Part shown: positions 12,797 to 22,014 of the stretch, piece after piece
Position numbering within the stretch: the stretch's first letter is position 1
Layout of the letters: the number at the start of each line of letters is the position of its first letter
Origin: a virus
IMG/VR virus record: IMGVR_UViG_3300007539_000220
Span: 1-24,105 of that record
DNA length: 24,105 nucleotides
Direction: 5' to 3' (one strand)
Notes under the pieces: model-generated
Told to the model about the DNA's origin: nothing
The model's database searches: none
What the model saw: only the letters and a program-made list of their open reading frames with translations
Translations under genes and position numbers: made by a program

Positions 12797-15700
12797 ATGG
12801 CGAATTTTGGTCGCAAAATGTGGGGCTGGAAGCACAGCCTAAAAGGTGCATCAAACACCGAAATGAAGCCTGATGTTATAAGTTTCCCACCTTATAAACA
12901 GGGGCTTAATTTAGACCCCCTAACATATCAAAGTAATAGAAATATACCCGACTATGGCAACGCTAGTGGGTCTTTTGCAGACTATGTGTATTGGAATACT
13001 GGGGGTAAGTTTGCAACTGAAAGCGACAAGGCATTTTTGTTTGCAATACAACTCCGTGAAAGCACAAGTATTTTTAAATACCCTATGTATAGGCAATATC
13101 TTGATATAAATGTTGCTCAAAAATTATCTTATGCAGATTCGACTCTTGCTAACCAGTATAAGTGTTACGTTTCATATGATATCCAAAATGGGTATTCTGA
13201 CCCATATCCTGATGATGATAGCAATCATTATTCTTCACTGGCTCTTTCTGGAATTGCTCCTCACACTCCTCTAAATTTAGATTATGCAAACCAAAAAAAT
13301 TACGATAGTGTATATCCAACACTTTTTGCACGAAACCTGCCATTTGGGCCACAAAACGGACAGCTTGCAGGTTTTAATGCTTTTTTTGGGTATGACTCTA
13401 CTTCCGCCGTTAGCGACAATACTCTTTTAGAATATTTTCAATTTCACAAAACAGTGGCGGGCACAAGAACGCTTGCAGCAAGTTACGAACTTTCTCAAAT
13501 AAAGACAGATGTCCCATTTAACTGGAATCAAGTGGATGGCGGGAATCCAGAATTTGAGCTTATGGGAAATATGTTTGACACGTCTTTTAGCAAAAAATGG
13601 AAAACATATTCAAATACTAAAATATCTTATCCCGATAGTGACTATTTGACTCCTGATTGGGATCCGATTGGTTATAATTCACTTGGTGACTGGAATATTC
13701 TTTTAGACAACAGGTATGCAGGGAAAACAGTAAAGTCTACAATTAATTATACACCTGGCAGGACTTATCCAAATATGCCAGGTCCAGATCAGTCTATGAT
13801 CGTAGATATTGCTTTTGAAATTGAATTGGCACTGCAAAGATATGGTTGTGATTACACAACGCATGATTTCACAAGCGCTAGTTCTGCAGACTACACAGGT
13901 TTGCCGCTTGACGAAGTTCCAGACGCAGTTCCTCAGTTAAGCTATGTCGCTGGTAATTTTTGTTTCTACAAAGGGGGCAGCGGTCAATACAATGAGGGAA
14001 CTCATCTTTTAATTCCTGTGTACCTTAGAGCAATTAGATTGAGCGATCAATATGCCACAGGTGATTATCCTATTCAAAACAATGGGCATGTTAATAAATA
14101 TGTTATGGTCGCTATTCGTTTGGAAAAAAGATATAACGTTGGAAGTTTTATCCCAAACAGTGGCGTTGTCCTTGATCTTGAAAAATCTGCGGGCACATTG
14201 ATGGAGGCCTATCATAAGGTCTTGGGGGTAGATACTGGAATTCAAACTAGAACAGCAGCAGGTCTTGCCATTAATGTAATACCTGATGAACAAAAGCACG
14301 ATAAATCATTTCAGCTTGCTCGTGTGCGAAAGGGCCAAAAATTTGTAAGTGGTACATCGGGATATTCTGGGGAAGTAAATCCACCAACCTGTTTAAGGAT
14401 TTCAGAATCTGGAAAATATGGTTTTTACTCTGGTGGAACAATATACAATGGTTCATATACGGGTCCAAGAACCTTTACTTATCCAGATGATTTAGAAGCT
14501 CCAACCAGTTTTACTTTTAATGACAACGGAACTAAAATGTTTATTGGGGACAGCAGCCCCAACAGTGGAGCCGTCTATAAAAGCAAAATACTTATTTATG
14601 ATCTGTCTTCTGCGTATGATCCGTCAACAGCTTCTAACCTTAGAACGGTAGACCTTCATACTGACTTGGGAATTCCCACTACAGCCAACAGCAACACTAA
14701 TAATCTTTTGTGCTTTTGTTTTAGCAATTACTCAACAAACTCTGGAGAAAAGTTTTGGGTAGTTACAGGTGGTTGGAAAATATATGAATATACTATGCCA
14801 GCGGCATGGGATTTAGAAAATGCAGATGTAAACGATCAAGACGTTGTCTACGATCATTTTTCCTCTGACGGTATAAATCAAGTGCAAGGCATAACTTATG
14901 CTATGCTGCCTAAAGTTATTTACAACAACAACAGAGTCGAAACTCTTCAAGAAAAATTATACATTTCTTGTGGCCCATCTGATATAACTTATACTAATGA
15001 AATTGTTCAATACGATGTCGGCGTTAACCCTGGCGTTAGCTTGCCTTCTCTCTCAAGTGTTACTTCTGTTGAAAAATCAAGTGGTACTATTTCTAGCTTA
15101 ACAAATTCTTATCTTACTGAAGTCGCTAATATATTTTTTGCAGATGGTCTTCCCAGTCCAGGTACACCTAAGTACTGGGAAACCACTCAACCAGTTTTTG
15201 TCTGCGGTCAAGACTCCAATGGAGATGGCAGAATAGTACAATTATATATGCAAGAAAAAGGCGAAATTGATACATTAATATACCACAACCAAGCAAAATG
15301 GGAAAGCACAGCCAGTGTTTATGCTAGTCGTTTTGGCGATATTGGCGACATGAACGATGATATTATCGTTATGGGCGCGCGCAGCACAGACACGCCAGAT
15401 GGCGGCAGCGGTACCTACGGGGGGAGTTCAGGAAGCGCATTTGTTTTTGACAGGCAAACTGGAGAAGAATTAGCACGACTTGGGTTGCAATCTAGGCCTC
15501 GCGGGGGATTTTTAGAATTTGGAAGTAGTGTTGCTGTTAGCAATGATTACATAGCAGTTTCTTGGGAGGGAAACGCAACTGGCACTGCTTATAATTCTAC
15601 TAGATGGGGAGCAGTCGATATTTTTGATGCGACTACGAGAGCTTACCTTCGCACTATATATAATCCAGATGAACTGGATACCACTATGACAAGTAGACGT

Positions 15701-18700
15701 GACTTTGGAGTTGGAGGTGAGCTTGTATTTACTCCAGACGGGTCAAAGCTTATTGTTTCTAATGGTACATATTGGATTTGGATAATAGACCCATCAAATG
15801 GTTCTGTAATAAGAAGAATTCAAAGCCCAATTACCCAAAGTAATGCTCTATTTGCGGCTAGAAATGGTTTGGCAGCTAGTAATTCTTACATTGTTGCGGG
15901 GTCGCCAAATTACATTAATAGCGGGGTAAAGGGTCGAGCATACATTTTTAATATAAGTAATGGTTCAACACGAGCTACTATAGAAAACCCTAGAACAGTA
16001 AGCGCTGACGGCTCATCTGTATATCCGTTTGGACAGTCTGTTGGAATTAGCTTAAATGGCACATATGTTACTGTAAGTCACCACATGTCAGATGATGGTG
16101 TCTTTGATAAAAAAGGCGCAGGTAGACTTTATGTCTACAATAACTCTGGCACATTCCAGAGATATTTTTCATCCCCTGAACCAAATAATGGAGATGGTCT
16201 CACAAACTCTACAGGCGAATCTTATAGCTATTTTTCACTTTGGCATGCTCATGGTAAAGATGTTCAGTCTCAGAATCGTGTCCTTGTTTGGTCTACTGAA
16301 GGTGTTTGGCAATATGACATTACAGGAAACCAATCAGCAACCACACTAAAGTCATTAGACTGGAAGCCAACTTGGCCTTTTGATATCAGCGCTTCGTCAA
16401 ACGCAAATCGTGCATATTCGTATAATATGGGATATCCCTTTTATACATATAATACATGGGACTTTGGTGGCGGTACTTTGCTTTTTGATTCAAATCAAAT
16501 TTATATGAGTTCTACTTCTGCCATACAATATAGTACAAATAGTAATAATAATTCAGGTAGTCTTCATGCTTATGATAATGATCCAATCGCAACTGACCTA
16601 ACTAAAGTGAAAGCAGGCGGCACGACTCAAAATGTAAGAAACTTTTTCTACCGCAACGATACACAAACATTTTACTTAATGGTTAACCAAAACGGATATA
16701 TTTCTTCTGGGGCAGATAAGACCTTATATGTTGCGACTTTTGATGGGCATCCCTTTAACCTCAGAAATCCAAATGATGATGGGGACGCATCAAGAGGTAG
16801 ACCTCTTCTTAGCAACATTTCTGGAATAACGGCTTCTGAAAGTTCGCATAAAATCACTAGATTTAAAGCATATGATAGTTTTTTCAGAGGTGGTGAATAT
16901 TTTTGGCACACTACTGAACTACCAAACGGTGGAACATATACTGCAAAAAATACACCAATAAACGAAAGAAAAACTTTAAGAGACCCATTTGATACACCCA
17001 ATCCATCTATTCAAACTATTGATTTTAGCATGGAAAATTATGTTGATCCTGATAACACAGGTGGTCAGAGTTATGACTCTGATGAAATGGTTGCAGAAAA
17101 TGTAAGAACTGCATGCCCTGGTTATGGCCCAGGCGGCACTTATGGAAGTTATACATACTACCAGTATGGAAATTGGAGACATGATGTAACAAATGCTTTT
17201 ATTAGATCATTTAGATTTTCTAATGATGGAAAATGGCTTTATATTTTATGGGTAACAAACACAAGAATTGCAAATGCGTCTGACGCATCTATAGAGCAGT
17301 GGGTTGAAAGATGGTGGTTTGGAGACCCTGAAGGTTATGAGTGTTCTGACGAAAACTTTGTAAACGCAAAAGATCACAATGTGTATTATGATGGCATTGC
17401 AGATGCAGATATCGTTATTGATCCTGTTGTTTATTTCGCAGGCACTACTCATAAATATGTAATTCAAGGAGATAATAGTGGTGGTTATTTAAATAGTGCA
17501 ACATCTATAGATGTAACGCCTGATGGAAAATTCCTTCAAGTAATGCAGCCATATTCAAGGATTGCGGGCCAGGAAAACAATAAGCCTATGATTGTTGAGC
17601 ATTATTTGGGCGGCAATGATATGGGATTAGCCCCTACATTCAGAAAGCCTAGGTCAAGCGCCACAAATCCTCAAAAATTAAAATGGAGAGGTTTGCAGGG
17701 TAAGCCAACAAACCCATGGATGTACTTTCACCAAGCGAGAAACTATGGCGGTTCTTTGCTCTTTGGTAATACTTCATACTGGTGGCCTATGATTCCTTGC
17801 CAGCCAGGAAACACTAGCAATACAACAATAACATATGACACAAGCACTGGAAATTTTAGTGGCGGTGGTTCAACTGTTTGGGCTGTTTGGGACAGAACAT
17901 ATAAAAACGGAAGATATGACTGGCACTCTGATAGAAGCAACTGGGCAGGAAGCGGTGCAACTGTGTTTGAAAGCGACAGTCGTTGGGTGGCTGACACAGA
18001 TTATGACATTATGCCTAGCGACTTTTCATGGAATAGAGAAGGTACTGTTCTCTATATGTACGGCGCGTTTCCTGAAGATAATAATTATTTAAACGCAGGT
18101 GGCTTTAGGCGAAGAGGCATGCCTTACATGTTAAAGGCTCCTTTGTATGCTACAAACAATTATCCAGGTTGTGTCAGAATATCTGACTCAGGGAATAGAA
18201 CTGGTGGAAATCCCAGAAGCAGGTACGACTATCTTTATGAGCACCTATATACAAATAGGATTCAAGGGTTTTTAGAAGAAAAGAGCCTAATGTCTCCAGA
18301 TCAAGATAACACTAGCAGTTACGATTACCATGCCTGTTATTTTCTTCCCAATGATGAGGATATTACAGGTGGGGGTTATGTTGCTATCCTGGCGGCAGAG
18401 GTCCAAGATTATTCTGGAAATTATTGCTGGGAGTTTGACGGTTTAAATGTGTCAGACACAGCCGTAATAAATGAAAATTCTGAAGCAAATCCTGTAGAAA
18501 ATCTTATATTTAAGAAATCCATGGTGGATATACCGTCCGCTGTCAATCCTCCGATAGACTTAGATGGCGTAATAACTTACCAAATTAGTTTTTGGAATCA
18601 AACCATTGATTACCCTCCAGAAATACAAGATACAGCAGGTAATCCGCTAGGTACAAGTGATGGTGTATTTATAGAGCAAGCGAGTGCTTCTGACTTTGCA

Positions 18701-21640
18701 AACGGAGATGGATACATAGTTATCCGTGTTTCGAAAGATGCAGATTGGACAAATGGTGGCGGCAATTCAAATAATAGTGTTTTATTGCATTTTGCAAGCA
18801 CTCGACCATCTAACGGTTTAGACGCAAAATTATATTTTACTGAAACAGACTTCCTTGAAGTTTGCTCTCAGCCCTTAAGTTGGGAAAGCAAGCATGGCAT
18901 CTCTACGGATGCAGATTATAAAAACTTTAGCAAGCCACGACAGTCATTTGCTATAAACTATCCTACAGTTTGGGATGATGTGCCTACAGCAAGAAGAGAT
19001 AGTGTAGATATAAACTCTAATAATTGGCAAACCACTTCAGGTGGGTATCCAACATATGGCAATGGAGCTATGTCTACTGATGAAGCTGATGCAGCTCTAC
19101 AGTACAGTGCGTTTGGGTGGACAAATTGGAGTGCAGCTTTTTGCGAAAATCCAAGTCTGCAAGGTAAAACTTTTCCAATGGCTAGTGTCTTTGCCCACCA
19201 TAAGGGAGGAAGGTATCTATATACCATTGTGGAAGACACCAACGCAGAAAGACAACCTGATCCTGTTTCTTCGGTTAATAACTTTAGACCACTGTATTTA
19301 GCGATTCTCCCTATTGAAACAAATATAGAAGAGAATCTATTAGGTGATGGACCTCTCTATGCTTATTATTGGGGACAAGATACTGACACTGGGTCAGGAT
19401 ACACTGACTATAATTATTTAGGGTGGGGCGTTACTGAAAACTCAGTTGATGGTCCGCGCATGCCCGCATCATCCACTAGCTCACTTTCAAGTTCAGTTTA
19501 CCCAATTAGACAATGGGGCGGAATGTATGCGTCAAGCCACAATAGCTATGTGGTTTTAAGCTATTCTAGCTCTACTTCTTTTGATTCAAATACGCGCCTA
19601 AATGTTCCTGCGATGCAGAGACCTTATCCAGATGGATCGTCTGAGGATAAATACGCCATGGGTGTTGATTCAATGAGCTTAGATCAATATTCTTTAGATA
19701 CGCAGCCAGTTAACAACTCTGACAAAAAGTTTTTAAATTACAGGAATGATCAGCTCCCCTTAAATTTAAGTTCTCCAAATCTAACTGAAAGAGGGGCAAA
19801 TGTAGCATCTGCTCCAATTATAGAATATAAGGGCGACCAATCATACTTTATCTTTAGAGATATGAAAGGCGGGAAATTTGGCGCATTATGGGGGCGGGCA
19901 GACACAGGTACTTCGCCATCGTTTATAGATAACGCTGGTTGGGGAATAAATAATTCAAACACCCTTAGTGGAAACGCAAATCCTTTTTTGGAAGCTCAAT
20001 TTATATCGTGCAACTGGGGCCACTATGACGATATGTTTGACCTACCCAAGTTTACAGTAAGCACTCCTCGTAACTTTACTCTGAATACAAGTGGTTACGC
20101 GGACTATCCAACTTACTTTAATATGTTGCAGCGAAAAGAAGCTGAGAGTGAGGACGGTTCTGTAAGTGATTCATATTACTACATAACACAGCAAAAGTAT
20201 AATAATGCATTTGCAATTAATAAGTCTGCTATCGCATACAATGATTATAAAAATGTTTACAATTCTGGTTCTAATGCAGTTTTAAATATTTTAGAAAGTT
20301 CTGGTTTAGTTTCAGGAGATTCTTATGTTACCGCAGCAACTGGTAGCTCTACATTAAGTGGTGAGATTGATTTCTATTACCACAACCCAAGATCAACAGA
20401 CTCTTACGGGAATAAAAATGTAGCCTCAGTTCGCTCTTTTAGATTTATGGACAATGGCTACAAGTTATTTGTTTTAATTTCTGGAGGCAGTCGTGAAATC
20501 AATTCTCAAATTACTGGAAATGCAGCGTTTACCCTAACAAAGTATGAGCTAACAAGCCCGTATAATATTACTGCTATAAATACAAGCGCGACTCAATCAT
20601 ATACCTTCCACCAAGACAGTAATTATAGCGGTAATTGGTATGATTACTGGTGGGGTGCAATGCAAGCACCAACGGCATACTTTGGCGCAGATTTCGCCAT
20701 GCATCCAGACGGTGATAAGTTTTGGGTTATTGGACTTGAGTCGCAAAGAACAAATCCCCCAGGTCAGCCAGCCCGTCCAACTGAAGGCCGAACAATATTA
20801 AGAGAGTTTACGTTAAGCACGGATTGGGACTTAAGCACTGTTTCGGAAAATGGCTTTGCCAATTATGATAATTCTGCAGGTGCTAATATAACTGCACCCC
20901 TTGAAGTTCCTGTGTCTTTAGAGGTTTCTCCAGACGGTAATTATGCTTACTGGACACAGCAATATGGCTCTCAAAATAGGTTTGACCCCACATCTGATTG
21001 GGGCGGAAATAATACAACAGGTGATTTTGCAGGTTCAAATTTTGGCGAAAGCAAAATGCGCCACTTTAAAGTAGAACTTACAAATCCATATGACCTAAAA
21101 AACCCAGTAGACTCTTCAGATAACAAAATTGTTGAAACAATACAGGGGCCAAGCGGGCCTATAACCCGAACAACTCGTGGCGCTTACTGGACTGCAGATG
21201 AAGGAGCTGCTCAAAGGATTAGGTTTGTAAGTGAAGATAGGTGGTATCGTACAAACTATGCATCTGAATTAGTAAGAAATGATCAAAATCCTTCTCTTCA
21301 CTATGATTCAGAGGGTGATCCTGGGTACGATATGACTGCATCTCAAGAAACTCAAAAGGCTGTGGCAGTTAACTGGCCTATTGGCGGCGTATCTTCATAT
21401 AGCGCGGTTGGTCAAAAGACTCAGAAAGTTGATGGAAGCTTTTCTATTGGCAATATGGGTATGTTTAAAAACGTAGAGCCATCTGGTGGATACACTGGAA
21501 GTTATCCATTCCGCGAAGCTTGGGCACCTTATCAAATGTTTATATTTGAGATAAATCCTGAAGAAAGTGTTATACTCGTAAGCGATACACAATGTAGAAT
21601 TGTGCCTTTGTTATTAAACAACAGCACGAAAGGAATCTAG
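12797..21640 (+). CDS. Giant beta-propeller tail protein, likely adhesin (2,947 aa)
   Basis: The ATG is 7 nt after the fibre gene's stop, with no clear ribosome binding site. Residues 1-530 (start 'ANFGRKMWGWKHSLKGAS') match nothing I know. Around 534-800 and again from about 1470 to 2760 run propeller-type strands of the form 'FxFxxDGxKhahh': 'SFTFNDNGTKMFIG' (571), 'SFRFSNDGKWLYILW' (1471), 'SIDVTPDGKFLQVM' (1570), 'DFSWNREGTVLYMYG' (1742), 'SFRFMDNGYKLFVL' (2547), 'DFAMHPDGDKFWVIG' (2632) and 'SLEVSPDGNYAYW' (2707), some followed by 'YxLSxxxDLSTxx'. Residues about 840-1270 form an FG-GAP-like seven-blade series. Aromatic, Asn and Ser content is high. The protein most likely lies on the virion surface and binds the host; this is inference from repeats, size and place after the fibre gene. 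Confidence 0.75.
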   Translation: MANFGRKMWGWKHSLKGASNTEMKPDVISFPPYKQGLNLDPLTYQSNRNIPDYGNASGSFADYVYWNTGGKFATESDKAFLFAIQLRESTSIFKYPMYRQYLDINVAQKLSYADSTLANQYKCYVSYDIQNGYSDPYPDDDSNHYSSLALSGIAPHTPLNLDYANQKNYDSVYPTLFARNLPFGPQNGQLAGFNAFFGYDSTSAVSDNTLLEYFQFHKTVAGTRTLAASYELSQIKTDVPFNWNQVDGGNPEFELMGNMFDTSFSKKWKTYSNTKISYPDSDYLTPDWDPIGYNSLGDWNILLDNRYAGKTVKSTINYTPGRTYPNMPGPDQSMIVDIAFEIELALQRYGCDYTTHDFTSASSADYTGLPLDEVPDAVPQLSYVAGNFCFYKGGSGQYNEGTHLLIPVYLRAIRLSDQYATGDYPIQNNGHVNKYVMVAIRLEKRYNVGSFIPNSGVVLDLEKSAGTLMEAYHKVLGVDTGIQTRTAAGLAINVIPDEQKHDKSFQLARVRKGQKFVSGTSGYSGEVNPPTCLRISESGKYGFYSGGTIYNGSYTGPRTFTYPDDLEAPTSFTFNDNGTKMFIGDSSPNSGAVYKSKILIYDLSSAYDPSTASNLRTVDLHTDLGIPTTANSNTNNLLCFCFSNYSTNSGEKFWVVTGGWKIYEYTMPAAWDLENADVNDQDVVYDHFSSDGINQVQGITYAMLPKVIYNNNRVETLQEKLYISCGPSDITYTNEIVQYDVGVNPGVSLPSLSSVTSVEKSSGTISSLTNSYLTEVANIFFADGLPSPGTPKYWETTQPVFVCGQDSNGDGRIVQLYMQEKGEIDTLIYHNQAKWESTASVYASRFGDIGDMNDDIIVMGARSTDTPDGGSGTYGGSSGSAFVFDRQTGEELARLGLQSRPRGGFLEFGSSVAVSNDYIAVSWEGNATGTAYNSTRWGAVDIFDATTRAYLRTIYNPDELDTTMTSRRDFGVGGELVFTPDGSKLIVSNGTYWIWIIDPSNGSVIRRIQSPITQSNALFAARNGLAASNSYIVAGSPNYINSGVKGRAYIFNISNGSTRATIENPRTVSADGSSVYPFGQSVGISLNGTYVTVSHHMSDDGVFDKKGAGRLYVYNNSGTFQRYFSSPEPNNGDGLTNSTGESYSYFSLWHAHGKDVQSQNRVLVWSTEGVWQYDITGNQSATTLKSLDWKPTWPFDISASSNANRAYSYNMGYPFYTYNTWDFGGGTLLFDSNQIYMSSTSAIQYSTNSNNNSGSLHAYDNDPIATDLTKVKAGGTTQNVRNFFYRNDTQTFYLMVNQNGYISSGADKTLYVATFDGHPFNLRNPNDDGDASRGRPLLSNISGITASESSHKITRFKAYDSFFRGGEYFWHTTELPNGGTYTAKNTPINERKTLRDPFDTPNPSIQTIDFSMENYVDPDNTGGQSYDSDEMVAENVRTACPGYGPGGTYGSYTYYQYGNWRHDVTNAFIRSFRFSNDGKWLYILWVTNTRIANASDASIEQWVERWWFGDPEGYECSDENFVNAKDHNVYYDGIADADIVIDPVVYFAGTTHKYVIQGDNSGGYLNSATSIDVTPDGKFLQVMQPYSRIAGQENNKPMIVEHYLGGNDMGLAPTFRKPRSSATNPQKLKWRGLQGKPTNPWMYFHQARNYGGSLLFGNTSYWWPMIPCQPGNTSNTTITYDTSTGNFSGGGSTVWAVWDRTYKNGRYDWHSDRSNWAGSGATVFESDSRWVADTDYDIMPSDFSWNREGTVLYMYGAFPEDNNYLNAGGFRRRGMPYMLKAPLYATNNYPGCVRISDSGNRTGGNPRSRYDYLYEHLYTNRIQGFLEEKSLMSPDQDNTSSYDYHACYFLPNDEDITGGGYVAILAAEVQDYSGNYCWEFDGLNVSDTAVINENSEANPVENLIFKKSMVDIPSAVNPPIDLDGVITYQISFWNQTIDYPPEIQDTAGNPLGTSDGVFIEQASASDFANGDGYIVIRVSKDADWTNGGGNSNNSVLLHFASTRPSNGLDAKLYFTETDFLEVCSQPLSWESKHGISTDADYKNFSKPRQSFAINYPTVWDDVPTARRDSVDINSNNWQTTSGGYPTYGNGAMSTDEADAALQYSAFGWTNWSAAFCENPSLQGKTFPMASVFAHHKGGRYLYTIVEDTNAERQPDPVSSVNNFRPLYLAILPIETNIEENLLGDGPLYAYYWGQDTDTGSGYTDYNYLGWGVTENSVDGPRMPASSTSSLSSSVYPIRQWGGMYASSHNSYVVLSYSSSTSFDSNTRLNVPAMQRPYPDGSSEDKYAMGVDSMSLDQYSLDTQPVNNSDKKFLNYRNDQLPLNLSSPNLTERGANVASAPIIEYKGDQSYFIFRDMKGGKFGALWGRADTGTSPSFIDNAGWGINNSNTLSGNANPFLEAQFISCNWGHYDDMFDLPKFTVSTPRNFTLNTSGYADYPTYFNMLQRKEAESEDGSVSDSYYYITQQKYNNAFAINKSAIAYNDYKNVYNSGSNAVLNILESSGLVSGDSYVTAATGSSTLSGEIDFYYHNPRSTDSYGNKNVASVRSFRFMDNGYKLFVLISGGSREINSQITGNAAFTLTKYELTSPYNITAINTSATQSYTFHQDSNYSGNWYDYWWGAMQAPTAYFGADFAMHPDGDKFWVIGLESQRTNPPGQPARPTEGRTILREFTLSTDWDLSTVSENGFANYDNSAGANITAPLEVPVSLEVSPDGNYAYWTQQYGSQNRFDPTSDWGGNNTTGDFAGSNFGESKMRHFKVELTNPYDLKNPVDSSDNKIVETIQGPSGPITRTTRGAYWTADEGAAQRIRFVSEDRWYRTNYASELVRNDQNPSLHYDSEGDPGYDMTASQETQKAVAVNWPIGGVSSYSAVGQKTQKVDGSFSIGNMGMFKNVEPSGGYTGSYPFREAWAPYQMFIFEINPEESVILVSDTQCRIVPLLLNNSTKGI
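15314..16606 (+). repeat. Seven FG-GAP-like propeller blades within the giant protein
   Basis: Blade starts are Phe846 ('FGDIGDMNDDIIVMGA'), Phe908 ('FGSSVAVSNDYIAVSW'), Phe970 ('FGVGGELVFTPDGSKLIV'), Phe1019 ('FAARNGLAASNSYIVAG'), Phe1078 ('FGQSVGISLNGTYVTVS'), Phe1146 ('FSLWHAHGKDVQSQNRV') and Phe1223 ('FGGGTLLFDSNQIYMS'). Spacings are 62, 62, 49, 59, 68 and 77 residues. Several blades end in a strand such as 'GSAFVFDRQTGE', 'GAVDIFDATTR', 'GRAYIFNISNGS' or 'GRLYVYNNSGT', as in FG-GAP repeats of integrin-type propellers. Seven blades is the usual number for a closed ring. Confidence 0.65.
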
Positions 21641-21641
21641 C

Positions 21642-22007
21642 ATGCCACTGCAGAAGTTACAATTTAGGCCAGGAATTAACAAAGAGGGAACCAGTTATTC
21701 TAATGAGGGTGGTTGGTTTGACGGAGATAAAATTAGATTTCGAAGTGGTTATGTAGAAAAAATCGGCGGCTGGAAGAAAGTTACAGGCGAACAATTGTCT
21801 GGGAAAGCCCGCAAGTTATTTGACTTTGTGACGCTGGATGATCTGAGCTACCTTTTTATTGGAACAAATGCTAAAGTGTACTTAGAAGAAAGTTCTGTTC
21901 TTTTTGATATAACTCCCATCGGTAGAACTGTATTGTTACCGTTTGAGATACCAGAGGGAGTAGAAGCAACAGGCTCAGTCGGTGATGTCACCATAGAAAT
22001 AACGTAG
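21642..22007 (+). CDS. N-terminal part of a split tail-hub/stabilisation protein (121 aa)
   Basis: AAAGGA at 21629-21634 precedes the ATG by 7 nt. Residues 6-44 ('LQFRPGINKEGTSYSNEGGW', 'DKIRFRSGYVEKIGGW') and 'FDITPIGRT' near residue 88-96 are the well known start of a large marine phage protein, usually one ORF of 500-800 residues, thought to act in tail stabilisation or as a hub (P22 gp10-like by position). Here the ORF ends shortly after 'DITPI' with a foreign-looking tail 'VEATGSVGDVTIEIT', which matches the repeat core of the 122-residue protein at 10961. The remainder of the usual protein continues in the next ORF in another frame, 7 nt later. Either a true split gene or a lesion. Confidence 0.75.
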   Translation: MPLQKLQFRPGINKEGTSYSNEGGWFDGDKIRFRSGYVEKIGGWKKVTGEQLSGKARKLFDFVTLDDLSYLFIGTNAKVYLEESSVLFDITPIGRTVLLPFEIPEGVEATGSVGDVTIEIT

Positions 22008-22014
22008 GTTTGTA

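Noticed and set aside
19759-19770. 12-bp palindrome CTTAAATTTAAG
   Set aside because: It lies in the middle of a coding region in AT-rich sequence, has no second copy that I noticed and is likely chance.
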